A model generated the notes under the pieces. The model was not told the origin of the DNA. It saw only the letters and a list, made by a program, of their open reading frames with translations, and did no database searches. Made by a program: the position numbers and the translations under genes. From NCBI GenBank assembly GCA_948567375.1, contig OX419757.1, positions 42,904,001 through 42,968,000 on the forward strand: DNA of 64,000 bases, in the 5' to 3' direction. Position 1 is the first letter of the stretch. Every line of letters starts with the position of its first letter. Shown here in pieces: positions 20,085 through 30,845 of the stretch. Origin of the DNA: Lunularia cruciata (taxonomy: Eukaryota > Streptophyta > Marchantiopsida > Lunulariales > Lunulariaceae).

Positions 20085-20740
20085 GGATCCAGAACTCATT
20101 AAATGCATATGAAGTGCAGATGAAATGTGAACATGATATTGGGAGATGAGGGCAGAAACCGTTCGAAGAGCAGCAGATGGAATGTAAATATGATATTGAG
20201 AAATGAGGACAGAAGCAATTCTAGATTTACCACCTTATTCGTTAGTATATCGCACAAGCGCTATGGACGCCTGAGTACTAAAACGCTAAACAACTGAAGG
20301 AAGCAGAAGGTGGCCATAGTAAACCTCCATGAAAGCACATCCGACTTCATCAGCAACTCATGCAGTGTCGAAGTAGCTGAGCAAGTGTCAGTAGCCCTCG
20401 TACCAAGCGTACCGAGTTTCTGCACTAAAACTCGCGAGTGCCAAGGCAAACTCCTTTGCTTCCAAAAGTGCCACTCAGAGTAACAATCTTGCAGAGTAAG
20501 GAAAAAGCTGTAACTTGTGAAGCTTCAATTCCACCAAAAGGGCAGAGATAGGAATAAGCAGAATCGCGTGACATACAAAATAATGAGCATGCGGGGGAAG
20601 AATACAAAACCATAAGCAGGAGAACGTAAGGGACTCGAGACATACCTTGTTAATACCTGAAAGGAAACATTTATTAGTATCGCAAGCAAGCAAAACATAG
20701 CAAATTTACCCGATGGTGCATACAAAGAATAAGGCGGTAA
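20085..20740 (+). repeat. R-family repeat, copy B with neighbouring heads
   Basis: Continuation of the R head cut by Element 3, two short further head pieces (about 20155 and 20205), then the R1 block CAAGCGCTATGGACGC...GTGCCAAGGCAAACTC (20245-20460). The tail is CGAGACATACCTTG...ACCTGAAAGG (20636-20665). Read on the minus strand the tail looks like an acceptor, an 11-base segment and a donor. Confidence 0.7.
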
Positions 20741-20826
20741 ATCTACTAAGGAGAGAAATCATAGAAGAACCAGTAGCATTTGCATTCAATGAGTTAATGA
20801 AAACAAGATAACGATCATCTAGTCGA

Positions 20827-21079
20827 ATTAAAGTATAAGTAAATGTAACTTGGATGCAATGTAATAGCAAAACCTATATGAGGACTGGATATCCGTAGAT
20901 GACGCAGAACGGGTGATCCAGAACTCATTAATTTCACCCGTTCTTACCGATCATATGCATTTGATGAGTTCTGGATCACCCGTTCTAAGAACGGCTTCTG
21001 CTCTCATCTACCTATATCCAGTCCTCATATAGGTGTTGCTATTACATTGCATCCAAGTTACATTTACTTATACTTTAAT
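20827..21079. repeat. Long palindrome 1 (inverted R head)
   Basis: Left arm 20827-20930 and right arm about 20962-21079 are reverse complements except for one internal gap of about 14 bases in the left arm and a few mismatches. The 31-base centre contains CCGATCATATGC. The arms contain the R-head motif GGGTGATCCAGAACTCAT and the block GGATGCAATGTAATAGCAA. Folded, it would give a hairpin of roughly 100 bp. Confidence 0.85.
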
Positions 21080-21087
21080 ATGGGTAA

Positions 21088-21205
21088 TCCGATCATGAAA
21101 TGCAAATGATCGGTAACGAGAGCAGAACGGGTGATCCAGAACTCATTAATGAGTTCTGGACCACCCGTTCTGCTTACCGATCATGAAATGCAAATGATCT
21201 GTAAG
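21088..21205. repeat. Palindrome 2 next to palindrome 1
   Basis: Centred at 21147/21148 (ACTCATTAATGAGT). Both arms hold the R-head motif and then a GATCAT...ATGATC piece. The arms pair with one mismatch near the centre and a small gap further out. Confidence 0.82.
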
Positions 21206-21504
21206 CAAGATGTACATGATCCAGAATGCTAAAATAGTGATAAATCCATAAGGTAGAATGCATGGAATGTAACCTGAAGCAAAGGCATAATTGAAACAAA
21301 TTGAGAATAGCATATAGCTCACGGACTATGAAATCAAGAACATCTATGCAAACCACTGCAAGAAATAGGAAACGTTATGTAATAGACCGCCAGTAAGCAG
21401 TGAGTGAACGATGAAAATGAAAAACGTGGGCTGGAGTCGGGTAGGAACACTGTAGACGTGAGAGGTCAAACCAGGAATCAGGCAAAGAGCGACGGAAAAG
21501 TAAT

Positions 21505-22400
21505 AGGGAGGGAATTAGCTGGGGAATTAGCTGAGGAGGAGTGGAACAATGCGAGAGCTTATGGATGGTGTCGCTGCAGAGATATGTCGGAGTGTAAGAG
21601 GGTAATGAGAGAGAAGCGAAAGAGAACAGGATTATTAGAGTAAATAAAGTATATCGCAACAAAGGACAGGATTATTAAAGTAAATAAAGTATATCGCAAC
21701 AAGCGCTATGGACGCTTGAGTCCTGGAATGCTAAACAAATAAGGGAAGCAGAAGGTGCCCATAGTAAACCTCCGCGAAAGCACATACCACTTCATCAGTG
21801 CCTCACGCAGTGCTGAAGTAGCTGAATAAGTGTCAATACTCCTTTACCAAGTTACTGCTCGAAAACTCATTAGTGCCAAGGCAAACTCGGTTGCTCCCGA
21901 AGTACCGCAGAGAAGTAGTGAGAATGTTAAGGGAAGAAGAGGCTGAATGTGTGTTATCCAGAAATGTAGCATCTATTGTAAAATGCTAGCATGTGGAAAG
22001 AAGAAGCAAGTAGAAGTGTAGGCAAATGAGTAATAGCAGAAGTCTCAGCCTCATAATGAGAACCAGGCCAGAAAAAAATGATCAACATGAGTAAGAGGGA
22101 AGGAATCGAGACATACCTGATCCCTGAAATTACAAACATCAGTTAGTAGAGACAAAATCCAGGACACAGCAAAGTGAAGTTGTAAAGAAGAGTTTCGTTA
22201 GTAATTTGAGAGGGTAGAAAGAAGCATCATCGGTGCACCGGAAGGGGCGAGCCAACTCAAACAGGAAAAGCATAGGCGAAGAGTAAGAAGGAAAGAACAG
22301 AGGAGCAAGGAATAGCATGAAAGGACATAGAACAACGTAGGAAAGAACAGAGAAAAGAGGCAATATCTGCCTCGGATGAAGTGTCAATAAGCAAACACTC
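21505..22400 (+). repeat. R-family repeat, copy C
   Basis: The longest match to copy A (1-597). A 40-bp tandem duplication at 21626-21705 lies just before the AAGCGCTATGGACGC block (21703 on). The tail CGAGACATACCTGATCC lies at about 22110, then an AG-rich stretch to 22380. On the minus strand that stretch is CT-rich. Confidence 0.72.
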
Positions 22401-22514
22401 AATAACCGCATGGCAGTAAACCGTATTCAATTAGTGGTAGACTGTATTTATACAAATCCAGAATCAAGTAGAACACAAGTACAACTTCAAGGTTTGCAAG
22501 CCTATATGAGGACT

Positions 22515-23220
22515 GGATATAGGTATATCGCCACATGTGCTCTGGACACATGAGTCCTGAAACGCTAAACAACTGAAGGAAGCAGAAGGCGGCCATAGTA
22601 AGCCTCCATGAAAGCACATACGACTTCAACAGTGCTAAACGCAGTGCCAAAGTAGTTGAGCAAATGTCAGTACCCCTAGTATCAATTTTCTGTTCGAAAG
22701 CTCATGGGTGATAACGCAAACTCGGTTGTTTCCAAAAACGCCAATGGTAGCAGTACGAAGTAAGGAAATGCTGGAACTTATGCAGAAACCAGCAAGGTCA
22801 TGTAGGAGTTCCTCTAAAGCCGATCATAATTTGGTGGGAATTAGAAGGAAAGGGGTACCGAAACTGCACGAATAAGAATAAGCAGAACTGCAGAATAAGC
22901 TGACCAAAGGGAAGGATGTATATTCCTGAGCACAAGAAAGGAAAGGAATCAGACGTACCTTGGTAATACCTGAAAGAAAACATCGATTAGTAGAGAAGCA
23001 AGCAATCAGAGCAGAATTACCCGACGATACATGCAGAAGGAAAAGCTCGTAAAAGGTACTAAGCAGAGAGGAGAAAGATCTTTGAAGAACAGGAAGGGGC
23101 GAGAAATAGCATTAGAGTAGTGTGAGAGAAGGAGAGACAATGTCTGCGTGGGGTGGTGTGAGGTAGAGGGGCTGTAGAACCGAGTGGGTCCCATGCAAGG
23201 AAAATAACAAGTATACGGAT
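22515..23220 (+). repeat. R-family repeat, copy D
   Basis: The R1 block is at 22521-22740 (CGCTAAACAACTGAAGGAAG, shared exactly with copy B). The tail CAGACGTACCTTGGTAATACC is at about 22950. A G-rich end lies at 23090-23200, parallel to the one at 8560-8640. Confidence 0.7.
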
Positions 23221-24262
23221 TATACAAGATCCCAAATCAGTATTATACAAGTAGTGAGAGACACTTATGTGTTGTACAAGTAGCAAGAGATTCGAGGGCT
23301 GTTGTTACATCGTAACATAGTTCAAGTTCGAACTCCTTCAGAGAGCGACCATATCGAGCTTGGACTTCCTTCTTTTCGTTTTGGATAAACTTTTGAAGAA
23401 GGAAGATATTGCACGTTGCAAGGCAAATCTCCTTGCAGTTTACAACTTGAGATACGCAGTAGGTCCGCTCCTTGGAATGTATATTTGGGATATGCAAGTT
23501 CAATACTAGTTATAACTAAGCTAAACTAAACTATGTTGAATGCCATAGGACGAGCTCTGTGAAACTCTGCCAAGTTCATGCACGTATTAGAGCCCGCTGA
23601 AGTGGAAAATGAACACATAAGTACCTTATGTGGAAGAAATGGAGCACAACCTATCATCTGTTAATTAGTCTGAACTACACTTCGTTTGTTAGCCCCAAAC
23701 AAATCTGAACCGGGATCTGACAACATCACCCACCAAGTTAGTTATCACCACTTCAACAGCCATGTGCTAACGAGGAAAAACTTTCTGAGGCTTGTACAGA
23801 TGCTATGGACAAGGTGCAAAGTTGAGACAGTTCGCAAAGCTTCGGAACACACACAAAATCTTTATTTGAAATGCGAACCCACTTAGGTTTATTAATATGC
23901 AAGCATGTCTCTGGTGGGATTGATAATCATATATGGATGACGTTATAGAGACGAAACAAGCTCATCAAGACCTCTTTGAGCTGTGTACCGAACTGCTAGT
24001 CTAACCTAACTGATATTCGGTGGATCTCGAAACAAGTTCTTTTAAGTTGGGTCAGGGATAGGCACCTTCTACAATACTCTAAAGTGTTTGCTCTTGAAGT
24101 CTCTTGGTGAGTGCATTCTGGTCGTCGGTTCTCCTCCAGCTCAGCTGTCTTTAAACGTGATTCACGCTAATATACTGCACGTACTGCTACAAAAGCAATT
24201 CTCCACAACTAGTAGGCCACTAAAAGTTCGTCCTTAAGGAAAGAAGGGCTCGTGAAACAACA
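23221..24262. other. Gene-poor stretch left of the PHD gene
   Basis: One minus-strand open frame (23243-23503) of 86 codons has protein-like composition, but I recognise no domain. The rest (23500-24262) shows nothing beyond what could be 3' flank of the minus-strand gene to the right. Confidence 0.35.
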
Positions 24263-24269
24263 TAACGTT

Positions 24270-24671
24270 TTATTGCACACTGACCTTCCTGTACAGAAGC
24301 TCGAGGCGCTGAACTTCTGCCTCAGCTGAATCCACTTCCATGCGTTGAGCACGAACACTCTCCAGCCACCCTTTCATAGACGTGTCAATGTCATCAAATG
24401 ATGAGCTAGCAGGCTTCACCAAGGAAGCCTTTAATTGCCCAAGTTTCTGGAACTCTACTTGGACTTTCACCTTTTGATTCTCAATCTGCAGGCGGAGATC
24501 CGCCGGCGAAAGTTTATCCACCGGCATGTCCTCTGCTGCTGTCTGCGTCGCCGTCATGGAGGCCAGCTCCGCAAATGCCTCTTTGGTGTGATCTATCACT
24601 TTCTGGTATGCACCACCAAGTGCAATTAACATTGGCTCAATCTCAGCTCGCTGACTCGTAGCCAACTGCAT
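24270..24671 (-). CDS. Coiled-coil protein segment, possible last exon of the PHD gene
   Basis: The minus-strand frame stays open upstream to about 24719, so 24671 is only the first ATG. The translation has 133 residues and is rich in Ala, Glu, Gln and Lys. Heptad-like stretches lie at about 45-80 and 100-130 (QIENQKVKVQVEFQKLGQLK and EVDSAEAEVQRLELLYRKV), which suggests an alpha-helical coiled coil. The AATAAA hexamer on the minus strand (24274 to 24269) overlaps the TAA stop, so the message may end just after it. It lies 276 bases downstream of the PHD frame on the same strand. Oberon-type proteins carry a coiled coil after the PHD finger, so a terminal exon is plausible, but no clean splice pair was found. 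A separate small gene is the alternative. Confidence 0.5.
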   Translation of the reverse strand: MQLATSQRAEIEPMLIALGGAYQKVIDHTKEAFAELASMTATQTAAEDMPVDKLSPADLRLQIENQKVKVQVEFQKLGQLKASLVKPASSSFDDIDTSMKGWLESVRAQRMEVDSAEAEVQRLELLYRKVSVQ

Positions 24672-24760
24672 GGCTTCTTCTGCTACCCGCGCAACACCGG
24701 GATCTGGTTGATAAGGACGTCCTTACTTGATCAGAATCATTCATCACTAAGTCAATACTG

Positions 24761-24922
24761 ATGGATAACGCTTTATCTATCAGTGCAGTGCCTACAGAAA
24801 TAATCAAGACAATTTCTGACCAAGAAGGACCTGATAAATTAACACTTCAAGTGATAGCAGCAACTAATGATTCCAATGTTCTGGAACTGGAAGATTCTCC
24901 TACATTCTACTACAATTCATAG
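24761..24922 (+). other. Short plus-strand frame of 53 codons, doubtful
   Basis: ATG to TAG, lying in the gap between the two minus-strand frames. The central part TLQVIAATND is faintly like the N-terminal OB-fold start of replication protein A large subunits, but too short to call. It could be an orphan exon or chance. Confidence 0.2.
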
Positions 24923-24946
24923 TCACTATAACAGTTGCCGTAGGAT

Positions 24947-26524
24947 TTACAAAAGCGTGATATGCCAAGTACCCGAATACACAGGTTCACAAAGTTCCTC
25001 TTTGATTTTCTGAAGAAGTTGTTGGACAAGATTATGAATGGAGCAGTTCCTCATCAGGTCGTTCAACTCCGTCACAAGCTTATGCAAAAAGATATACTTT
25101 TTGTTCTGGGTCCCTTTCAGCAAGTGTGAAACTAACGTGGTAAGCGCCTCAACATCTGTCGGACTCATGTTGCAATCTTCGCAGTAAATACGGGTAAAAC
25201 TTCTCTCAAAAAAGGGCTGAAGATCCATCTTTCGATAACAGCTTGGACATGAGAGTTCCCCGTCAAGGTTTAGTTCCTTGACAACACCAGCTAGATTTTG
25301 TTCCCATGCACACTTGACATGGCACATGTGCTTACATATGCATTTTATAACAGCCCAGTCATCTTCTGGTTTGACCAGATCAAGGCACAGACAGCAAGTG
25401 CAACCTCGGCAGAACGCTTGATTCTTAGAACAGACGCTACACCAGCAAGCTGCGCTCTCTCCTATATAACTTGGATGATATTCGGCAGTTTGCTGAGTAC
25501 CTCCATCAACAAGCGGACTATTGCCACCACCCAAATCGTCAAGTCTTGCTATCCGGTCCAATACGACAACACTCTCGGAATGTTTGTAATGCATATTATA
25601 CACGCTGTCAGAGGTGATCACACATTCCGTTGAAGACCTCACCACATTCGATTGGGAAAGCTCCGCCCCACCTTGATCTTCTAAGAGAACATCTCCGGAC
25701 CCCGCAAGTCCACCAACATTTCGTCTCTGATGATGTGTGCCAGCTGTGGAGATCGTATTTGTGTTTGAGCCACGTGGAAATTCCTTAGATTGCCGCCGGG
25801 TCTCCTGATCCCCTTTATCTTTTGAGGTAGAAACCGACTCCGCAAGTTTAGATCCCAACTGTTTATGATGAACAAGGCCACCACGTCTCTCTCCCGAAAC
25901 TGGATTGGCGTTGTTACCGGTCCTTGTCTGCTGCTGGGAAGTACAGTCAACAGGAGGATAACCAAGCCTGCTTGTCTCCAGCAAGCACCAATAGTTCTTT
26001 CTCTTGCACCTCCAGTTCACTACCAGATCTGCAAGTTCGACCTTGCCCATATTGCTGGGGGGCTGGATGTTGCGGAGTATTTGTACAAACACCCGCAGCA
26101 CTGGAACGGAATATCTAGATATGTTGTTCATATCCAAATCTCTGTTTAGCAGTAAGTTTCTAAGCTCACCTCTTTCGAGGTCGTTTCTCTCCTTGAAATT
26201 TTCAGCTTCATTGAGGAATCGTGTGACAACTTCATTATCGTACAGCCGCTTCCAACTTGTTTTAGAGGACAGAATATCTGCACAAAACTGATCTCCAAAA
26301 CCGATACCAAGTTTATCTTTCTTCGTTGATTTTCTTTCAAGTTTATCCGCCTTCGCTCCCTTGGTTGCCATCATTTTTGGTCGAGGCTTGGATGAAGGCA
26401 AAAAGAATCCAGTAACCTTGGCCGCCGCTGCCCTTTTAGGAACTGGTTCAGAATTTGACGTCGTTTTCTCTTTCATTGATTCAGTAGTGACCACAATCTC
26501 TTTCTGCTGCAAAGCGACCTGCAT
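24947..26524 (-). CDS. PHD-finger protein, VIN3-like (VEL)/Oberon type
   Basis: The frame is open from 26599, but ATG 26524 is the better start because sequence before it looks like an intron end (TTGCGATGCAG, TTTGCAG). It gives 525 residues. The N-terminal part is Lys/Arg-rich (KRAAAAK, KSTKKDK) and could hold a nuclear signal. The middle is polar and probably disordered. Residues about 360-435 form a Cys/His zinc module: CSVC, FCRGCTCCLC, CHVKC, CPSC. The segment after it (DVEALTTLVSHLLKGTQ) matches the C-terminal extension seen in VIN3-like proteins. Such proteins bind chromatin and work with Polycomb complexes. No fibronectin or VEL domain follows in this frame, so the gene is shorter, continues in other exons, or is an Oberon relative. 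One decayed copy of residues about 260-335 lies at 30.85-31.24 kb. Confidence 0.72.
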   Translation of the reverse strand: MQVALQQKEIVVTTESMKEKTTSNSEPVPKRAAAAKVTGFFLPSSKPRPKMMATKGAKADKLERKSTKKDKLGIGFGDQFCADILSSKTSWKRLYDNEVVTRFLNEAENFKERNDLERGELRNLLLNRDLDMNNISRYSVPVLRVFVQILRNIQPPSNMGKVELADLVVNWRCKRKNYWCLLETSRLGYPPVDCTSQQQTRTGNNANPVSGERRGGLVHHKQLGSKLAESVSTSKDKGDQETRRQSKEFPRGSNTNTISTAGTHHQRRNVGGLAGSGDVLLEDQGGAELSQSNVVRSSTECVITSDSVYNMHYKHSESVVVLDRIARLDDLGGGNSPLVDGGTQQTAEYHPSYIGESAACWCSVCSKNQAFCRGCTCCLCLDLVKPEDDWAVIKCICKHMCHVKCAWEQNLAGVVKELNLDGELSCPSCYRKMDLQPFFERSFTRIYCEDCNMSPTDVEALTTLVSHLLKGTQNKKYIFLHKLVTELNDLMRNCSIHNLVQQLLQKIKEELCEPVYSGTWHITLL

Positions 26525-26599
26525 CGCAACAACGCGTATGAATAGGTAAAGTGCTCTCAAGAACATAACTAACTCAGCAGATACGAATTCCAGTCTCAC

Positions 26600-27225
26600 A
26601 GACTAGAATAAGTATTAATGCTTATTTGAAATGGAACACAAAACACGTTCTAGAACCAGATCCCAAATTTTGTAAACGTATCGTTAACTCATTGCAGATG
26701 GCTCTGGGATTCAGTATCCTACACACGAGGACTGACTCTTAACTGCGATTTCGCTTACTTTGACATAGGCGGACAGACATCCGGTCTCGTTAATGATGGG
26801 ACCAATACAAGCGAAACATGACAGTAGTCTGGACAGACAATATGACAACGACAAAAATTCTCTTTTAGTTCTGACAGTGGATGAAATGTATCATATAACA
26901 TCACGTACAAAAGAAGTAACTGACACAAGAACTGGAATGTAGAATGAAATCTGTCAATACAAAAATAGACCCGTGCGAAAAAAGTAACTCAAGCAGACTA
27001 TCTATTGTGGTGAGCTGACACGCCCAACATGTATCTAGTAGCAGAAGTGGCCCTCAGAGTAAGTGAAATAATCGACGCGTGAAGTAAGATGGTAACAAAA
27101 GTAAACCGGACTAAGATATAATTTCAAAGTCACATGCTTAATGACAGCATGATATCATGAGTCCCAAAAACTAAACAGAACAGAGGACGTCGCGAGACAT
27201 TCATTAGAAAGTGTCAATGACATAT
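26600..27225. other. Upstream flank of the PHD gene, nothing firm
   Basis: May hold a 5' exon and promoter of the minus-strand gene, but no frame or TATA element stands out. Confidence 0.35.
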
Positions 27226-27227
27226 TT

Positions 27228-28650
27228 GAGAGACGGGAGCAGAAGCCGTTCAAAGAACGGGGGATCCAGAACCCACTAAATAAGCAACCGAGAACGAGCA
27301 TACGAAGTGCAGTACGTCAATTATATATTTTGTAAGAAAATACAACCCGGTTCCATACCCTCGTCAGGTCCGACCGGACTGACTCTGACACAAGATGGTA
27401 AAGGTCATTATAACTATCAAGTACATAGGGAGACAACCATAACTATCAATTACATCAGGAGAAAAGCATGTGAAATTTTGTAGACAGTGGTTTGCAAAAT
27501 TCTGCAACATGAGATTTATAATGCATCAATACCTTCAATACATTGTGAATGTGTGAAACCCTGGAAGTGACTTAAAAACTAGTACTTGTTTGGAAAGTTA
27601 GTGCACAAGACAAGAATTGTACGAGTCTCATATAACGAAGAGACTGTCTCCGGAGCGAGTGTATGAGGACTCGGATTAACCCCTACATGGGATTAACCTC
27701 TACATGCTTTATGTCCGGATGAGTCTGTCCCAGATTTCAAAACCAGTCAGGAAGAAGCAGACTTTGCATAGTAAGTCTGCCCGAAAAACACCCAGGAAAA
27801 CACCCCCTTCGTCAGTACCCTGTGGGTGTAGAGATAACTGGAGGCAATGCCAATATCTCCCGTCCTTAGTTTTTGCTCTCTTGCTCATGAGTACCGAGGC
27901 AAACTGGTTCTTTCTCCTGAAAATATTACTGAGACAAAAACACAGATACGATGAAGGGTAGGGAGGCCAGTATCAGCTGGAGCCTTCCGTTGACCATAGA
28001 AAACATTCAGTATTTGTTGTTAAAAATAGCAGAGGAGTAACACATAGTCCTGCATTCGGAAGCAAGGTGAGAGTGAGTTCGCACCTGGGAAAGGGAGAGA
28101 GTGAAAACTAACCTTAATATTCTATGTAGTGTCAGAATTAGAGAACATATTCCCTGGAGTGTCAGCCATAGATAATATAATTTGTCTATCTACTTGTAGG
28201 ATGAAGAGGAAATAGAAAAACAGAAAAACCGCAAGTAAGTTGCTAAGAAGTAGTGATACATGGGAAAACTTCAAAGCAACAGCACTGTATCCAGACAGCA
28301 TCGATTATCGCTTGGAACGAAAGGAGACACATTGGAAGCGAATTATGTCAGTGAGAGCGAGCAGCATGTCTCATTTATCAAAAGACCATATACCTCATTT
28401 CTCAATAGACCATTCAATTGAAAGAACCATGCGACTGAAAGAACCAACCATTCTAGTGAAAGAGTGTCAGTGGCTGAGTGGGGAGAAGCCCTAAGCCATA
28501 AGCCAAGCCTTGAGCCATCCGTGTAACTTAAGTTCCGAAGGTTAGTCGAGCACGCGGAATGTATGGAGGAGGCGTGTAAGGAAACCAAGAACAGAAAGCT
28601 GGACGTACATGTCAGGAAACATCATACGGTAAAGTGAAATAGTGTTGTCA
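27228..28650 (+). repeat. R-family repeats: head, R2 copy 2 and tail
   Basis: Head GAGCAGAAGCCGTTCAAAG...GGGGGATCCAGAACCC is at 27228-27285. The R2 block at 27335-27960 aligns with 6490-7090. A weak tail (GGACGTACATGTCAGG) lies at about 28603. The part between 27960 and 28600 has no recognisable protein. Confidence 0.65.
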
Positions 28651-28949
28651 AGAAAGTCAAGTACTGTACGAAATAATGTACAAAATTACTATATCAAAAT
28701 CGGGTGGAATCGCAGGTGTCTACATGCCTATAGGTGGGCTTAACACGAAGCTCTTCGCCTTTTCGGCAAAGAGCATTCTCTCCATATTCCTTTCGCAGTA
28801 AAGCCAAGGAAAAAGATTTCCTTCAAAATAACTTTCTTGAATTTCTTAAACTTTCCTTATCTCTCCTGAATTTCTTATGTCCAGAATTCATAGGATGAAC
28901 CTTACATCTATACGTAACCACTAGTCTACGAGCCGCTGGAAGGTAGCAG

Positions 28950-29925
28950 TTAACTGACATTCAGATCCATTTGTACTTTATCAGATTCCGACTTGATTAT
29001 CCCTAGTTCACAAACCGAGGAAATCTTAGAATGAACATGCGGAAGCGTAATAGAATTGATAGCTGCGTAGTTCGTAAGACTGCTTTTGCCGCCGAAGACA
29101 TCTACTTCTATTGTTTCACAGGTGTGGAAAATCTTCAGATCTAAGTAAACGCAATGGGAACTCATTTATGATCTAGTTAATTGGCAAGAGTGTCTAGGGT
29201 GGATGCCTCCTGCGAGAGCGTTGTCGTCCCTGTATAGAAAGCAAACGAAATCCTGTAAATAGATACCTATAACTAGAAGATTGTCTACGTATCCGTGGAT
29301 TCATAAGATGTAGCAGCAGTTCGTGGTGTCCCGTATCGATGAGTCGCAGGATAAACTCGAGTTCAAATGTAAATAGGTAAAGGTTGGCGACGAATACAGA
29401 GCAATTTGTGCCCCTCGGCAAGCCTTTGTCTTGCCAAAACAGTTGACCTCTACAAGTGATGCAAGGATTAGCAAAGAGAAAAATAACCAGGCAATGAGTT
29501 GATCTTCGATGGCTGTTTTGACCTTCCATACCGTTTTGATTTGATGGTCTTGCGTTCCTCCTCCGATTTAGGCCACCAGTGGTTGAAGTCTAGAGCTGAA
29601 GTTTCCACCATAAGTACTTTTGTCCTCTGTGCCAATCTGTGGGCGAATATTCTCCTGATGAGGCTAGCCATTCTAGTTTTCAAATCATCGAGTATAATCT
29701 TTGGGTACAACTTAGTGAAGTCGTAGGTCTGGAAACGAATTTCTTCAAGGCTGTTGTTATTGTATCCTGCGCTTTCTGTTCTGATTTACCTTTCCTAGTA
29801 GTTTTTTTCCCGAAGGTTAATCTAGAATCCAAGATCAATCCACCGAGGTGTTGACTGATGCGAGGAGCTGAATCCAAATATCGTTGACTCTGGGCATCAT
29901 AGCCTTGAAGAACGACCCAAGCCAT
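28950..29925 (-). pseudogene. Reverse transcriptase pseudogene, GTNC-motif type
   Basis: Read on the minus strand, the palm motifs appear in order across three frames. Motif A YDFTKLYPKI is at about 29724-29695. Motif B GLPRGTNCSVFVANLYLF is at about 29430-29370. Motif C GYVDNLLVIG lies near 29300 in a shifted frame, with the second catalytic Asp changed to Asn. A later piece, LDLKIF...LPHVHSKISS (about 29140-29020), matches the usual continuation of this RT group. The MGTNC-like motif B is known from single-ORF and Penelope-like RTs and differs from Copia, gypsy and L1 enzymes. No endonuclease, ribozyme or flanking repeat is visible, so the exact lineage is open. Inactive as read. Confidence 0.7.
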
Positions 29926-29929
29926 TTGG

Positions 29930-30395
29930 AAAGTTGTGTAAGCAAGGTGTCATGTGCCGCAGCAATATTCATTATAAAGTGTCAATTATCTAGAGTGGTA
30001 ACCAAATCATGCATTGTGGTCTACATTTGTTTTGCCTGCAAACAAGGATTAGTACTTGTGGAGACATACTCAGTAATGACTACAACCCCTTAACAAAGAC
30101 ATGGATCAAAGACTAATTAGCGTGACCAAGAGTAGTCGAGAGAGGGAAAACTAGCTGACGGTTACTAAGAGAAACAACCCGGACAAGCAGTTCGTTGTTA
30201 GTAATAATTCCGACGAAAGGATAGCCGTAGCCCAAGATCAGCACAGCGTTAGTGCACATCGGGAAAGGCAGGAAATGCGGCACACCGTCCACCGAACCTG
30301 AGATAGTGCATAGCCATGCAGAGGAGCGTCAATACCTGCTCCTGAGTGGAGGGTGAAGGGTAGGTATCGTCATCGTCATTAGTCTTTAGTATCAA
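29930..30395. other. Spacer with a fragment of the 31.7-kb tandem unit
   Basis: A piece at about 30280-30360 (CACCGAACCT, GAGCGTCAATACC) resembles the tandem units at 31723-31995. Otherwise nothing recognised. Confidence 0.35.
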
Positions 30396-30399
30396 CATC

Positions 30400-30840
30400 G
30401 TGGAATATAGAACACGTTGTGAACAAACTAGATCCATACCCACGTTTGCAGAACTGACCCTGACACTTGATAAACAGAGTAAAGACCGTCATAACTGTCA
30501 GATACATATAAAGGTACGCATGCGTATGTCTGCAAACAGTAACATGGTGTGTTAGATGATTATCCAAGGTATGATGCATAGGCACCTGCAGTATAGAGTG
30601 AATGCGAGGAAGTGTAACCTTGAGAAAAGAGCATAACGTTTTGACATCATCATAGCGTTCCTCTTTTGGACGCAAACAGAACAACTCTCAAGAGAGGGAT
30701 CTTTAGACGCCCCATGAGCGAGTGTACGAAGACTAAGATTAAACCCTGCATGGTCTTATGTCAACATAAGACCGTCAAAACTACAACATACAGAAAAGGA
30801 GTAGCAGTCTTTATAGTAAGTCTGCATCCATGTGTTACGA
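30400..30840 (+). repeat. R-family repeat, R2 copy 3
   Basis: It shares GATCCATACCCACGT, the CACCTGCAGTA block, GCGAGTGTACGAAGACT, CTTATGTCAACATAAGAC and GTAAGTCTGCA with the copies at 6.5 and 27.3 kb. TATGTCAACATA is a local palindrome here. Confidence 0.6.
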
Positions 30841-30845
30841 GTAGA

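Noticed and set aside
20827-21205. CRISPR-like array from repeated GATCCAGAACTCATT
   Set aside because: The repeats alternate in orientation and form palindromes, with no regular spacers; the setting is eukaryotic.
21690-21900. Hammerhead-ribozyme-like words in R repeats (CTGATGA on the minus strand, GAGTCC on the plus strand)
   Set aside because: The partner GAAA box and a third helix at the right spacing are missing in every copy examined, so the core cannot be drawn.
23310-23345. AAGTTCGAACTCC as a tRNA B box
   Set aside because: No matching A box or cloverleaf around it.
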